Shown here: piece by piece, positions 1-17,019 of the stretch
Layout: each line of letters starts with the position of its first letter
Position numbering within the stretch: position 1 is the stretch's first letter
Assembly: GCF_024868665.1 (NCBI RefSeq)
Contig: NC_079901.1
Location: forward strand, 7,313,219-7,377,218
Reading direction: 5' to 3'
Length of the DNA: 64,000 nt
Origin: Triplophysa rosa
Lineage: Eukaryota; Chordata; Actinopteri; Cypriniformes; Nemacheilidae
Translations under genes and position numbers: made by a program
The notes under the pieces: model-generated
Told to the model about the DNA's origin: nothing
The model's input: the letters and a program-made list of their open reading frames with translations, nothing else
The model's database searches: none

Positions 1-556
1 ATGAGCGGTCAACTTCATATCAACAAAGTGCTTGTCATCATCAAACAGCTGAGCCATCTGAATCTGTTTGAGGATTTGTCCAGTACAGTAGATCTGACTG
101 ATAACAACAAACAGACATGTAAGGTTACAATAATAGACGCGGTTCCTCACAGGTGAGTTCACATATCAAGATGAATAACTCTACTGCATTAAGTTCAAAG
201 TTCAGCTTTACAACATCCAACATTCCACCAGGGTTGTCATCGAGTTAAAGTTCAGAAATAAGAATATGTGGCTGTGGAAGTCTTTAAACATGAGTCTTAT
301 CACGGGAATAACTTTCACAAACCAAGCACCAAAAGCAAGATTTCCAATGTAAGAGCTGCGACATATTAGCGTGTTATTATAATATTGAGTTCATCCTATT
401 AGATGATTCAGAAAAGGTTCTTCAATGGTAAAAATAATGATGTGATATGGGAACTAACCTGTCACAAGGTTCTGGGAGTGCATCTCCACATGAGAAAAGC
501 AGAACAGATGAAATGATCTTCACATACAGCCAGTGCATTTTCAGATAAAACCTCAT
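1..556 (-). CDS. treh: Trehalase, first two coding exons (3' part outside window)
   Basis: Trehalase is a GPI-anchored brush-border enzyme that splits trehalose into two glucoses. Coding exon 1 is 556-459 (98 nt, ATG at 556-554), followed by a GT donor. Intron 1 is 458-98 (361 nt). Exon 2 starts at 97 after a CAG acceptor and stays open to the window edge. Exon 1 encodes a hydrophobic signal peptide (around residues 8-24) then PEPCDS. Exon 2 continues IYCTGQILKQIQMAQLF and DDDKHFVDMKL, the conserved amino-terminal block of animal trehalases (family GH37). The codon spanning the junction (AG|T) restores Ser and keeps the frame. Met1 and Met7 could both start; Met7 gives a more ordinary signal peptide. 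The catalytic signature motifs lie outside the window. The gene is on the same strand as ddx6 and directly downstream of it, as in mammals. This was pieced together by eye; the exon 2 match is strong. Confidence 0.88.
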
Positions 557-1317
557 GTGGATCTGATGGCTCTTTACCTATAAGCTTGAGTTTAAAGCTC
601 TGTTCGTGGGCAATGATCAGCGGGTGAGAGGACAATTTAATAAAAAATCATTAACCGCGCATAAGCAGACTGACCCCTATGAAGATAACATAACGTGGGA
701 CTTATTAATACCAAGTATAAGTTGTGTAACAGAAACGAAATTGAAGGAATTTAACACAAACACTGCCATCTAGTGAAACAAAAGAGTACTGTCACAAAGG
801 GTTTAGTATAGGGATAGACTTTCATTGACGTAAATAATGCCGTGTATGTAACAAAAACAAAACAGTCATTAAAAACAACAACTCTAAGGGGTTAGGGCCT
901 TTCATGCCACAAACAAAACATCAACTGGTTCATTAAAAGAAAAAATATTGGGTTTAACATTTCTGGTCTAAGACTTTAGGAGTCAAAGAAAGAAACCGAG
1001 TGCATTTTATGCTAAATGTAGAAATGTAGTTGCATTACACTCCTGCTGGTAGCTGAATGCATGAATGATTCCCCTAACACTTTAATAAACATGCAAAGGA
1101 GGAAAAAACACAGAATTTCGTACATGATGGGTGGTGGAAACCGTTAAGTGCTGAGCATAAAGATCCACATAAAAAATTCCATACCATTTTTTAAAGACCG
1201 GGTAGGAGTACCGATATTTGAACTTGGTACCTTTAAGCATGACATGATTATTAGGGTTGCACCCAGATACCGTGTTAAAATGAAAACCTCTCACACTTTA
1301 ATGGAACTTCAGTGAGC
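557..1317. other. treh-ddx6 intergenic spacer with candidate treh promoter
   Basis: About 760 bp separate the treh ATG from the putative ddx6 poly(A) signal. It must carry the treh promoter and 5'UTR. On the minus strand a GTTAATGATT stretch near 643-655 resembles an HNF1 half-palindrome plus spacer, plausible for an intestine/kidney gene, but it matches only about 10 of 13 consensus positions. I see no coding potential or clear TATA box. Confidence 0.3.
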
Positions 1318-1323
1318 TTTATT
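1318..1323 (-). terminator. ddx6: Candidate ddx6 poly(A) signal
   Basis: The minus strand reads AATAAA here, followed by a TGTGAG-type GU-rich stretch. It is the best canonical signal before treh begins and would give ddx6 a 3'UTR of about 3.5 kb; mammalian DDX6 also has a multi-kilobase 3'UTR. Earlier alternative sites are possible. Confidence 0.45.
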
Positions 1324-4300
1324 TTTCAACAAAAAACCATCATAGATGTTAACCATTGCATTTACTACACATCACATAACTTCAGTCTTTAAAATGTAGC
1401 ATCACTGAGAACAGTGCCAATTGTAACTGCCCAATTTCAAAAAGGAGAAAACAAAAACAACTTTGTAAATTTAACTGGTCATTTTGATATGCAATATCCA
1501 ACTGGTGCTTGCTTAAGAAAACAAAAAATCTCAAATTTAAGGGCAACGTTTAGAGATCGAATTTTCCTTACCCAGAACTCCAGATGTTGATTTCAATTTT
1601 TAGTTTTCCAAATTCTCTTAATTATTCTCTCCATTATTACCCACCCGCTCACCCTCAACCCAGACTGATGCATCTGAATATTCCTACTCTGAACAGACCA
1701 GTGGTACTGCTAAGTGTCAAGAATCTAAGGATGCATCAGGGCAGAAAACCACCCACCCCTCCCAACCAAAAAAAAAAACATTTAGAAGAATGTGTGGATG
1801 TTGGTGTTAAAAAAAAATCTATTTTGTATACAAGGGAAACTTTGCTTTAAACAGGCGAGATGTTCTCCACATCATTCTTCCAAATAAAACAGAGGAAAGT
1901 CAACAAAACCCCAAACCACTGTGGTCAAGAGCACAGCACATCCGACAGACGCTGCTTCACAACATTTTAGGATCACACAGTGCTTTTCACAACAATAGTT
2001 TTTGAAATAATAAAAACTCCAGGCTGCTGCCAACAAGCCCATTAATTCATATACTCTTCTCTAAAGCAGATCTCTTGATTCAAGAAAAAAAAAAAAAAAT
2101 ACACATGGGGAATGTGCCCACACAAAGGGGCACACACTATAGAGAAGAGAATACAAGTTTAGACTCGAGCAATGCTGCTGGGGAAATGTTGCACATTATT
2201 AATATAACAAGTCAGTGAACAACTTATCACATTTTGCTTGTAATTTGGTAACAAACTTGACCGTCAGAGGACAAACCTTGCTTTATGGTACCTGAAAAAC
2301 TCCACGCAACATTCCACAGCACACAATGCCGAGCCATTAAATAAGAAAACAAAACATCTCACCTGCATGTGACTTTTAAATGGGGACAGATATCAATTCA
2401 TTTCAGGTAAACATCGCCAATTATCACAAAACACATATTGCATCCCTCCCAATCTCTCCAGCCCACCCAAAACAAAGACCCCTCAAAACAGCATGGGCCC
2501 AAATTTACTCAAAAGCAGCGGAAGGGCTTAAGTGTATCGAACAAGCCCCTGTCATTCCCCCAAAATAGGAAGTGAATCATTAAAGGCGTTTAAATTAGTG
2601 TTTGGGGGGAATATTGCGCCGCAAAAAGGAAAAAACTAATTTGGTTATCAGCACCCATGAAATACCCAAGTTAAATACCCACATCCCTGCCACAATATTT
2701 CCACAAAACAAAAACTCAGTCTGAACACTTAAGTGCCCAAACCGAGGAAGTGCCCTCAACACGTGTGCAGCCCGTATTATTATTATTGCCCGACCCCTGA
2801 ACTACAGTTCAAACTTAAGCGCAGCCCACACTGCAAAGGTTTAGATTCCTCTGTTAAATCTGTGCAGCATCTTGAGAACATGGTCTTATTACACAAAAAA
2901 ACACAGCTGACTTATGGTGCACTATCTCTCGGCCGCTACATTATATCGGTCCATTGTTTTGAATTCTTGGCATCCCGGTTTTTTTCTATTTTTCCTTTTT
3001 CCAAAGGGGTACGTCCAAGTCAATCCCACCACCCCAAACGGTCTGTTTAAAGTCATGCCCAAGTGCCAATGTCGGTGAACACAGACCCACGTAACAGCTA
3101 CACATCTCGCTCATGTTCAACGTTTTTGCGCATCGCCAATTCGAGCTGCACTGCAGCAAGTAGCACTATTACATGATGAAAATATTAAGTTATCTCTACG
3201 ATCAGAGTCGCCCGGACAAGGGGACCCTGCCGAGTGCCTCGTAAGTCAGTTACAAGCAAAAGGCTGGAAAGTAAATAAGCCTCGTGTTTTCACAACCCTT
3301 AAATGAGGCCGATTATTTGAGCTACCCAACGTCAGGAACTTCTGTCAACACTGGCTTACGGATGACGGTTAATCATTTATAGAACACAAGTGCAAATTTA
3401 ACCAACCGGACCACCGGATGAAACTATACTTTAAGGCTTTGAAGCTTATCCCCAAACTCTTGAACAAATGCTTTGATTGAAATAAAGAAGCCCAAATCGC
3501 TTTTTATATAACAAGAGTGGTGCGCTGCTTGGAAAGGTTTTAATTTGGCTAAACTTTCCCAAGATTGAAAGAACAGAATAAGCAAACAAAACCGTGCCAT
3601 CCAGTGCTGACAGAGTCCTGAATTTAAAAGATCTTCTTCGCGATATTCTTCTCAAGAGTCATTCAGCCTGTTTAGCTTGTTTTAAAACAATCTATTAAAA
3701 AAAATAAATGAAGTATTTACAAAATGTTTACAATGTGCCAGATCTGTATAAAATGGCACATTTAGGACAGAGTGCCTAGCCAACAAGAATGTGAAACTGC
3801 TCTGAAATCAAAAGAAAAGGGAAAAGGATCCACATTCGTCTAAATGGGGAGTCCTCATGGCCAGGAGAAAAGGCTTGTGAGAGTCTGGTCAAAGTCTCTT
3901 AGTGTTGGCCCACTGAAGACCGAGGAGGAAAGAGTTATGGGTCTCTAGAGGCACGGTATGTTCCATGAGCGCATGAAGGTAAAAGCCATTGAGAGCCTTG
4001 TGGGACTTTTGAAAGCTTGCCACTGGAACATTATCCCCATCACTGTTGCCACGCTCAACGCTGATATCATCTCAGTTCTCCAGGGGGTTTCTCTCTTCAC
4101 GCCAGAGACTGTGCAAATCACATTCGCTGCCCTATCCGCTCTCTTGCTGTGAAATCCTGTCCCAAAAATCTATAGGTGGCAAATGCAAAATGGATCTTCT
4201 GACGTCAAACGAAATGGGCTGACAAGCAATACTAAACCGCGTAAGATCCTGGTGTCTCCAAAACAAGTGATGGGAAATGTCATAAATCAATCCGGTTATT

Positions 4301-4823
4301 ACTTTTGAACAAGTTAGACTGCTTGTTAAGGCACTTGTTACAAATGACAGGAAATATGAAGATGAGCCGAGGGATAGAGCGACAGCAGGGTGTGGATGTG
4401 CTTGCAGGCGACGAGTAATCGTTTCTTTTCATGGCTGATAAATCCTCATGTCCCCTCTTTACCTCCTCGAAGTGATTCGAAGTCTTCAGGGTTGAAAAAA
4501 TATTGGTGCAACAGTCCTTTATTGGGCCATGAGTCCTTCCCGATTATTGGGACAAAGTCACAATCCTTGTGGTGGCACCAGACAAAAAGGAAGGAGCTGG
4601 GGTAAAAAGGTGCGGGGAAAGGAAGACAGACGGAAGATAGTTAAAAGAAAAGATCCCCTATACCCTAGACACAGTAGGGGGAAAGACATGGAACTAGGGG
4701 AGAAGGACTGGTGATCTGTAGGGGGTAGAAAACAAGAAGCCACATATGAGCATGAGTCACAGAACGCAAGCATCAAAAATGTAAAAAGCAAGTATGGATG
4801 ATGTTTGAACTCGCCTCTCCTGC
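1324..4823 (-). other. ddx6: ddx6 long 3'UTR
   Basis: This 3.5-kb stretch downstream of the ddx6 stop has no splice-supported coding exon and none of the cyprinid transposon families seen elsewhere in the window. That absence fits a long, selected 3'UTR. Short open frames on both strands lack family resemblance and are rejected as genes. The extent is inferred from the candidate poly(A) signal and has not been demonstrated. Confidence 0.5.
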
Positions 4824-9223
<4,400 letters not shown>

Positions 9224-9624
9224 GACTTAATATTCTCACTTCCAAACAGTGAGCGAGAAAAACAACAGGGGAAATAATACTTGGCCTGATGGGCTTGCAA
9301 AAGAATTTGCAGGTTGTCCTTGCCGCACCTTTCCCAGTGTCCAAAGCGCACAAAAAAAGTTAAAGCAATATTTTTCACCAGTTCCTTTTTTTCTCAATAT
9401 GCAAGTCTCTCGTGGAGCGTTTCAATATGAAGGTCATTCAAGCAACAGGTCACAGATATTATAAGCAGGAGTATTAGCTTCAGTTATCCTTCCGCAAATG
9501 AATGAATCCCTCCTTTGCAAAAGGGACGTTTCACAGACCAAGGGCGAGGACGCCAGTGTTAGTCTTTTCAATTTTTCGGCCCATTCCTTTCTCTCCTAAG
9601 CATCAACAATTTAAGGTTTTCCAC
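9224..9624 (-). other. ddx6: ddx6 5'UTR part of exon 2
   Basis: Upstream of the ddx6 ATG the minus strand stays without splice signals until a strong acceptor: a CT-rich tract then CTGCAG, with the exon starting at 9624. This makes the first coding exon carry about 400 nt of 5'UTR. It pairs with the non-coding exon ending at 17783 across an intron of about 8.2 kb. Inferred from splice-site quality. Confidence 0.55.
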
Positions 9625-9932
9625 CTGCAGGAGAGAGAAAGAAACATAATTTATTGTGCATCCCTAGTTATAAGCTTATCGACCATATCGGCATCGGCCG
9701 ATATAGGGTCATTTTTTATGTTATCAGACGATAATAAATATTTAGGCCGACATATTATAGCCGATAAATCATAAATCCTTTCCTCTGGTTAAACTTCTCC
9801 AGCTGCACGCTGCTCACAGTTAAAGTACAGTAGAGTACAGTACAGTACCATCTTTCTGTCGTGATCATTCACTTACTGCTATTAGCAAAACATAGTTGAT
9901 GTGTAGGTACAGTATGTAAATACAGTATTTAT

Positions 9933-11163
9933 TAGGGGTGTAACGATACGCTCAGCTCACGATTCGGTACATATCTCGATGCTGGGTTCACGATAGGATA
10001 CACATCTCAATATTTTGAACAAAATTAAAATATGAAACTGAAATTCAAAGAACACTTATTTTCAAAATACAATTTCAGTAACTTTTTTTGTTGCACATAC
10101 AACTTAAAGAATTTTAACATTTTAAGGCTTAACTGAACCTGCTGTACTGCAGGTTTGTCACCGAGTGTCAATTTTGACAGCAAATTTTGATTTAGGTTTA
10201 GTCATAGTCTTTTGACTAAAATGCAATTTAGTTTTAGTCATATTTTAGTCATCACCATCATTTTAGTTTTAGTCGACAAAATCTACATTTTATTTAGTCT
10301 ACTAAAATCTATCTGGTTTAACTCATTTAAATGGTGTAATTAAATGTTCCATACAAAAATTTAACTGTTTCGACGTAATTTACTTTAGAATAAAATTAAA
10401 CCAGGTCATTACCTTTATTTTTCACAAATGTTCAGTAACTACTGGATATGCATTGTTGCAACACAGAGAATATTAGACCATGAACGACATGTAGCAGTTC
10501 ATTCAGTCTCATTTCGTCTCAATTGACTCGTTCGTTCAGTGAAGGGCGTGTTCATTCAGTACATTCAACCAATGAAACGCTCTGACAGAGCTCACGCTCA
10601 AGCGCTATTGGCTCGTGTCTCTTTGAAGCTGCGCTGTCTTTGCTTGAGACAATAATGAATGAGAAAAATCTTTCAAAAAGACATATTACATAAACTATAC
10701 AGTACGACTCACTTCATCGCTTCTCTGATCGGTACAGTGCTGGTTTCTTTTGGCTTTATGTTGCATATCACGTTATGCAGCAGCTCACGTTAGCGGATAA
10801 ATTAACATTAGCATATAAAAATGTTTGTGCTGCCTTTGAAATGAGTTTCGGGGTGACTTGCCTGCAGTCACGCTTCAAGTTTGCTGTGTTTACCGGTGAT
10901 TGTGAGGTAAAATGAGACACTTTGTAAATCACGTGGAGACACAGATTGTGTCTTGTGCTTCCACTTCTCCCAGAGACTTCTCTCTCTACCGTATATGCGA
11001 GATAAGCACACGTGACACGCTGGCGCAGAGTAGGTAGCATCTTGACCGCTCAACGAAATACAATTAAACATCATATCGTAAAATATCCCCATCTCTCTTC
11101 GATGCGCATCGTGACATTTTTGCATCGCGAAATATCGTAGTACGAAGTATCGTTATGCCCCTA
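9933..11163. mobile_element. hAT-type non-autonomous DNA transposon, 1.23 kb
   Basis: The ends are TAGGGGTGTAACGATAC on the left and the near-complement GTATCGTTATGCCCCTA on the right. It is flanked by the perfect 8-bp direct repeat GTATTTAT (9925-9932 and 11164-11171). Eight-bp duplications and TAGGG ends are the hAT signature. No intact transposase frame is visible inside, so it was probably mobilised in trans. It sits in ddx6 intron 1. Confidence 0.85.
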
Positions 11164-11228
11164 GTATTTATGAATGTGTACATTATAGGAACAGAAGCAT
11201 ATTGTTTGAATCAGACAGCTGTCTGAAT

Positions 11229-12469
11229 TAGGGATGGGCATTTTTCAATAATTTCATATTCGAATATTTGAGCTCATAAAAAACGAATATTCAAATATTG
11301 ATTTATTTAAATTAAGTTAATAATGACGTAATTTGTTATGTTTTTATTTAGTCACAATTTCACATCACGCTTATAATTATCATTAAATATTCACAATGCA
11401 TTAATATTATATCCTGTATATCATTTTTTATGTTGAACAAATACATAAAAACTGCATAAAAATACATAAAAACTGCAGAAAACGGACTTAACAAAACGCA
11501 ACGTATATTGACAGTCTGTGATATATGGTTATCTTGGTTTTTTTGTTTTACATGTTCTTGATAAGAAAAACAAGCATATAGGTCTATTTTACTTTGGTGA
11601 AAGTCTGTTCAACAAGCCGACAGTTAACAAGCCGACAGCGGAGAAAACGCGCTGCTCTTCTCTAACTCCCGGAAACAAAACCCAGATCTGACAAGAATAT
11701 CTGGCTTTATTGTTTATAATGTTGATATAAATTAAGTAAATGGGCTTGATATCTCATGCCGACTGTTAAGATCCTAAAAAATACCCCGCAACAAAGACGG
11801 AGCCATAGTGCTTGATTCCCTGATTACGTGACCGTCATTTTTATATAAATATTGTTTTCTTTGTCGTTCACAGTCAGTGTCTGTCTTGTTTAGCTTTGCA
11901 TTGGATTTGCATCAATAAATAAGGTAGGCCTATTTATTTCAACTAAGGTAAGGAATTACAGCGCGTTTTAAAACAAACAAAAAAAGCATCCGTTCAAATT
12001 TATTTACAGGCTGTAACTTGAAGGCGACGACCCTATTTGAACTTCTAGAAGGAAAATTCTTGCTTTTATGCATGTAAAAATGTGCCAGTCTTATGTTAAG
12101 GCCAAATTCATTAACATTTGTTGCAGTGAAATTAGGGCTGTGCCGATAAACGATATCATATCGAATCGCGATAGAATGCATTTAAGTGGCATCCAGTGTG
12201 TAAACTTAAAATATTTAAACGAGCTTTGCAATCTGAGTGAACAAAGTTTTAGGAACACATACAAACGATTTTTTATATTTTCTGTACATTAAAAAATCCT
12301 TACAGAAGAAGTGAAGAAGCGTTAAATAAGACCTCACTCTAAGGTCTTCTGTAACGGTAACTTAACCTTGTGGTGACACAGTTTTATTCTTATGAAAAAT
12401 AGGAATATTCGAATAGCATTTTTAATATTCGAATAGTTATTGCGGATCGAATATTCGTGCACATCCCTA
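11229..12469. mobile_element. hAT-type non-autonomous DNA transposon, 1.24 kb
   Basis: The left end TAGGGATGGGCA and right end GTGCACATCCCTA are inverted. The perfect 8-bp target duplication GTCTGAAT flanks it (11221-11228 and 12470-12477). The ends carry GAATATTCG-type subterminal palindromes. An inner GGGCTGTGCCGATAAACG motif near 12137 resembles the terminus of yet another hAT, possibly a truncated insert. No transposase frame survives. Confidence 0.85.
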
Positions 12470-12612
12470 GTCTGAATGCTTTCTGTCTTGAGACCTGTTA
12501 GACATGCGGTTAGGCTATCAAGAACACTTTTCTGGGTTGCTCTGGAAGAACGTCCATAATTTGTTTTAAATAAAAAATAGACCAGAAAATTTTTAAGGTT
12601 AAAGAATTGTAA

Positions 12613-13975
12613 ACTAGTAGTGGTGTAACGAGATCCGATTGGTCTCAGATATTATTTTATTTAAATATTTCATCTGGCTGTTCTGCGTGTCGGAGTGAAG
12701 GAGGTGCACAGATTAACATACTACACGAGTGATGGTCGAGGATTTGTCTGCGTCTGCACTGTATGAGGATTTAAAAACATAAACCGCAAATGCTCGTAAA
12801 ATAAACTGAGCAACTCTGCAGATGAAGTTTGAGTACAGCTAACATCAAGCACACACTAAAACTGAAGCGTCTTCCCAACGACCCGTCAAATAAAAGTCCC
12901 GTTAACTGGAACACTCAGACGACAAAAATACTGTAGTATGAAACGATGTCACAAACAGTCTTTTCAACCACACACTATCATTATTTCTGTCAAATGATCA
13001 CGCATGAGACACACATTTACAAGCTCTCAGTCTGCCCAAATTAACCTCACACCAAATAACAGACCAACATAAAGTAAATACAGCCTGACAACAAAACTGC
13101 TCATATGATTGTCTTTCAGGACTGTGTTACATTGTTCTGATTATGCTTAACATCTTAACTAGACCGGTTTGAAACGAAACTAACGATTCAAATTTGTAGC
13201 ACGGACAAATCCGAGTGCGCGGTCATATCTGTCATTACGGTAAAAACACGCCATGAGACTGTGTGGAGCTTATCACCGTATTTACTCTAATAGAGAAGCT
13301 GCGCTGTAAGAGCTTTTCATCAAGTTGCCCAGCATTTCATGTTTTCAGGTTATTTTAAACCGTTTACAGGTGATACTGTGTTGTTATGTTTATCAGTTGT
13401 GTCTTTCTTTAAAGACCCCTTCAAGCAGTCTGTAGATGTCTGCAAATTAATAAATCTTTCTAAAGACCTTTAATTGCAAGTGTCACCTTTTTTTACAGTA
13501 GAAATATTTCATACACAATTTACCTCAATGCATTCATACTTTTTAGGAAGTTCAACTTTTGCATTCAAACTAAAACTTAAAATAATAACCACTTGGTATT
13601 TGTTACTGTACTATAGTTACTGTAGGTCAACCATGAAATATGTAATAATTTTGAAGCAAAGTCCTAAATATTACATACCTAAATAAACTTTTTTTTTTGA
13701 GAATCGATATTGAGTTGATCCGTTTACAAAAACGATTAATCGATTTTTTTGCCCAGCCCTAGAAACAATTGTATTGACACTTCAAATTAAATATCATTTT
13801 TCATCTTCGGACAGGACAACCACATGACAATGCTTAATATCAAGCCAAAGTACCAACACTAGTCTGACTGAGCGCAAACGTGGCGCGATGACATCTTAAA
13901 TATGCTAATTAGTACATCAAGAATAGATTCTGAATCGAATGATGCGGGACCAAACGATTCCCACCCCTAGTCGCG
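12613..13975. mobile_element. Composite of hAT-like remnants
   Basis: Several hAT-type termini occur here without clean pairing: a GGTGTAACGAGATCC start near 12618, an end TTTTGCCCAGCCCTAG near 13762, and an end CGATTCCCACCCCTAG near 13972. I could not assign target duplications, so this is reported as overlapping or nested fragments and not as one element. It lies in ddx6 intron 1. Confidence 0.45.
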
Positions 13976-14022
13976 AGCACACAGTTCCCTGTACTAAACA
14001 ACTTGTCAAAGTATATTCTGTA

Positions 14023-15963
14023 TAGGGCTGCAGCTATCGATTCTTTTACTAATCGAGTATTCTACAGATTTTTCCATCGATTAATCGGGTATTCGGATAA
14101 TAAGTACTTTTTCTTTATTAAAGAGCAATACTAAATATACAAGAGAACATAAGACGGGTCTCTTAAAATGAGTAAAACAACTAATTTGTTTCCTTTTTAG
14201 AACAATTAGTTTTTATTGCTGAAATAGCATACATTAATATCTGCGAAAACTAAACCCATTTAGTACATTCCATTGCCATATTAAATTCAAAATGCAATAT
14301 AATACAAATATATAAATAAGAAACATGAATAAAAATGGAAATAATAATTTCAAACAATAGCCTATGACTTTTATTTTGGCAGGTTGTCAGAAGACGCTTA
14401 TTTTTTAGTATGTCTGTTTCTTCACTCAAACAATAACATGTTTGTGAAATAAACTCTCAGCGCAACTCTGGAGGTGAAGTTCATGTCCTCATTCAGCGCA
14501 GACGCAGACAAATTCATGAGCATCACGCGTGTAGCATGTTAAACTGTGCAGTTCATTCACTCAGACACGCAGACCAGACAGATGAAATGTGTAAATAACA
14601 GGATTCGGTGTCCACTAGTTCGCATCTAGTTTGATGGACTCAATGCAGCCGGAAAACAAGTTTCACTCGTAAAATAGACTAAAACTAAGTAAAATATCAG
14701 TTCACCATTTCAATAAGCTATTAGGGCTGTGACGGTGGCAGTTTTTTACCACCACGGTGGTAATAGACAAATCGACCGTGGTGGTTGAGAAATATATATT
14801 ATTTATATAAATAATATTTATATTATTATATTTGCGTGTAGCAACCACATGACGAGTGGAAGAGAAATATAGACCTTATTTAAATACTTGAAATTGTTAA
14901 ATAATTGAAATATGATATCTGAAATAAATGAGGATGAAACATCCGTCAATGTTTAACGCGCAAATCCATCAGTGAAACGGCACACTACAGCATATAAAAC
15001 ATTTAAATAAACATCAGTAAATAATGAAAACTTAATTGATATAAGAAAGCTAAATACTAAATAAAAAAGCTCTTGTTGCAGTAACTTCAGTCAGTGGCGT
15101 ATTAACCCTTACAGTCCTTAACAATTCCATTTGAAACAAACTGTTTAAACCTACATTGGCTTTCCTATTCAGATTGCCATAAAAACTTTACTTTTTCCGA
15201 CTCATTGATGTGAAATTTACTTGTTGACATTGTCCAGATTAAAATGTGTACAGCTGCACTAAATGCGCGTTCAGAAGATGTGCACAGGAGCGCAAATGAA
15301 TAGATGTCTCTCCGCAACCGCGGCAAAACCTGCGCGCGCTCCGACACTAAGCAAGCGGGTCATAGCCAGTTTTGATTTTACGTATCTGTTCATTTCACAA
15401 CAAGATCCATTGCAAAACCCCGCAGAATAACCTGGGCTTTGCCGTGCAGGCCTGCGCTCGAACGCACCAACGGAAACGTATGCCAATAATTTCTGTTAAT
15501 TTAAAATCTTTTAAATAAAACCATCCACAACTGAAAGGCTACAACTAGCAATCGTTATCGCAACTCTCATATTTATTACACCTATATTTGTCAGAGTGAC
15601 GTGCACTACCGCCGGTGGCAGTTCACCACCGTCATGGCACTTTACCATCGTGGTGGTGCGGTTGTTACGGCAACCGTCACAGCCCTATAAACTATCAGTT
15701 ATTTATCAGCATGAGAAATAAGTGTGAGCGTGTGAACAGACTCAAATGCGTGTGTCTCACGGTGAATGCGTGAGACTTGAGAGCCCTGTTCATGTTACAG
15801 AGTTTAGCGGGCTGTGCGTCAGTAATAACGGTCCGTGGGGAAACGCAGTGCTCCGTGTACTGTAGTTAAATGGATTAAACGAGGCTTCGAGGCAACAAAA
15901 ATTGCCTCGATGATTTTTTGTATTCGAATAACTCGAGTTACTCGAGGAATCGTTTCAGCCCTA
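14023..15963. mobile_element. hAT-type element, outer member of a nest
   Basis: The left end TAGGGCTGCAGCTATCGA and right end AATCGTTTCAGCCCTA are inverted. The perfect 8-bp duplication ATTCTGTA flanks the whole unit (14015-14022 and 15964-15971). The 1941-bp span includes the younger 966-bp element at 14722-15687; without it the element is about 975 bp. Subterminal ACTCGAGTTACTCGAG-type palindromes are present. No intact transposase frame. Confidence 0.85.
14722..15687. mobile_element. hAT-type element nested inside the previous one
   Basis: Inverted ends start TAGGGCTGTGACGGTGGCAG and finish CAACCGTCACAGCCCTA. The flanking 8-bp repeats TAAGCTAT (14714-14721) and TAAACTAT (15688-15695) differ at one base. 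CCACCACGGTGG-type palindromes occur in both subterminal regions. It splits the older hAT, so it inserted later. Confidence 0.82.
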
Positions 15964-16234
15964 ATTCTGTACATCCTGGCCACGGGTCGCCTTCTGAGAG
16001 AACAGTCAGCTTTTGTGGGCGGAGTTTGGAGGAGAGACGGGAACTGAAATGGTTGTCTGTCAGCATCATACATGGATGTTTTTTTTTCTTTAAATCATTT
16101 TGGATTATTATAGGCTACACTGCGTGTATTCATATTTTTAGCATATAATGTTAAATGATACTTTTTAATGAAGTGTTTTGTTGTAGGGGTACAGAGTACA
16201 GTTTTTCAGCAGTCAGTATATTGAAAAGCAAGAC

Positions 16235-16392
16235 AAAATATAAAAAGCCATTTCGTTTATGCAATAGTGAAAAAATTGGCCAAGTAAATAGAATAAATGC
16301 GAAAAACCATGTTCGGTGTTTAGTATTCGGCCAAGTGTTTCATTTTTATTCGGCTTCGGCCAAGAAATTTCATTGCGGTGCAACCTTATTTT
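16235..16392. mobile_element. hAT-type terminal fragment
   Basis: Read on the minus strand this begins GGTTGCACCGCAATGAAA and continues with repeated CTTGGCCGAA motifs, the pattern of a common fish hAT terminus. The other end is not recognisable. Remnant only. Confidence 0.45.
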
Positions 16393-16609
16393 AGAACCAT
16401 ACAGCCAAAAAAGTTGTTCGATATCATTGTGTAGCACTTTTATTATTTTAACTGTAGAGGGATATAGAAAATATGCAATGGGGTCCAGAGAGAAAATACA
16501 ACAATTTCAAGCAGTATACTCCCACCATTTGGAAATCAAAATAAACAAAACACCAAAGCAAAGAATATTTAAAAAATTCTCAATGAGGTATTTGATTAAA
16601 ACACTGTTA

Positions 16610-16805
16610 GACGATTTCATTGGACGCAAGCGCCTGGCCCGAAGTCAACTTCCGGTCTGTGTTTGGTCACCCACTGACAAGTTATCATTTATTTTATATT
16701 AAAACTACTTAGCAGTTACTGATTCTTTGCGGAGGTCTACCGGACGTTTGGGCCACATAACGTTTATGTTGTTGACGCTGAAACCATCTATACGGTTCAT
16801 CTATA
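16610..16805 (-). repeat. Dispersed repeat family X, copy A
   Basis: Contains the blocks CCCGAAGTCAACTTCCGG and GGTCTACCGGACGTTTGGG. In the opposite orientation these recur as the two ends of copies near 31.3-31.7 kb and 41.7-42.7 kb in this window. Copy A is the shortest. Family unnamed here; probably a non-autonomous DNA element. Confidence 0.5.
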
Positions 16806-17002
16806 CAAATCAAAAATCATTTAAAATAAAGCTGCAATATGCTCAATATGAAAAGCATACAAAGGTTAGAAAAGCTGTAATGTGTGTTTGATGTCAAATG
16901 AAATCTGCCCAATAATGGCAGAAGCACCTGGCACCAAATCAAACCGGATAGGCCTCATAATATAACAGACCAGCCCGTCGTGAAATACTTCACCCAACCC
17001 AA

Positions 17003-17019
17003 CCCCCCCCCCCCCCCCC
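17003..17019 (+). repeat. Homopolymer (C)17
   Basis: Uninterrupted run of 17 cytosines in ddx6 intron 1; likely length-variable and error-prone in sequencing. Confidence 0.9.

Noticed and set aside
1..154. Plus-strand open frame from ATG at 1 to a GTGAGT at 152, looking like an exon with donor
   Set aside because: The minus strand of the same bases is a clear trehalase exon with the right splice acceptor and phase; the plus frame is its shadow.
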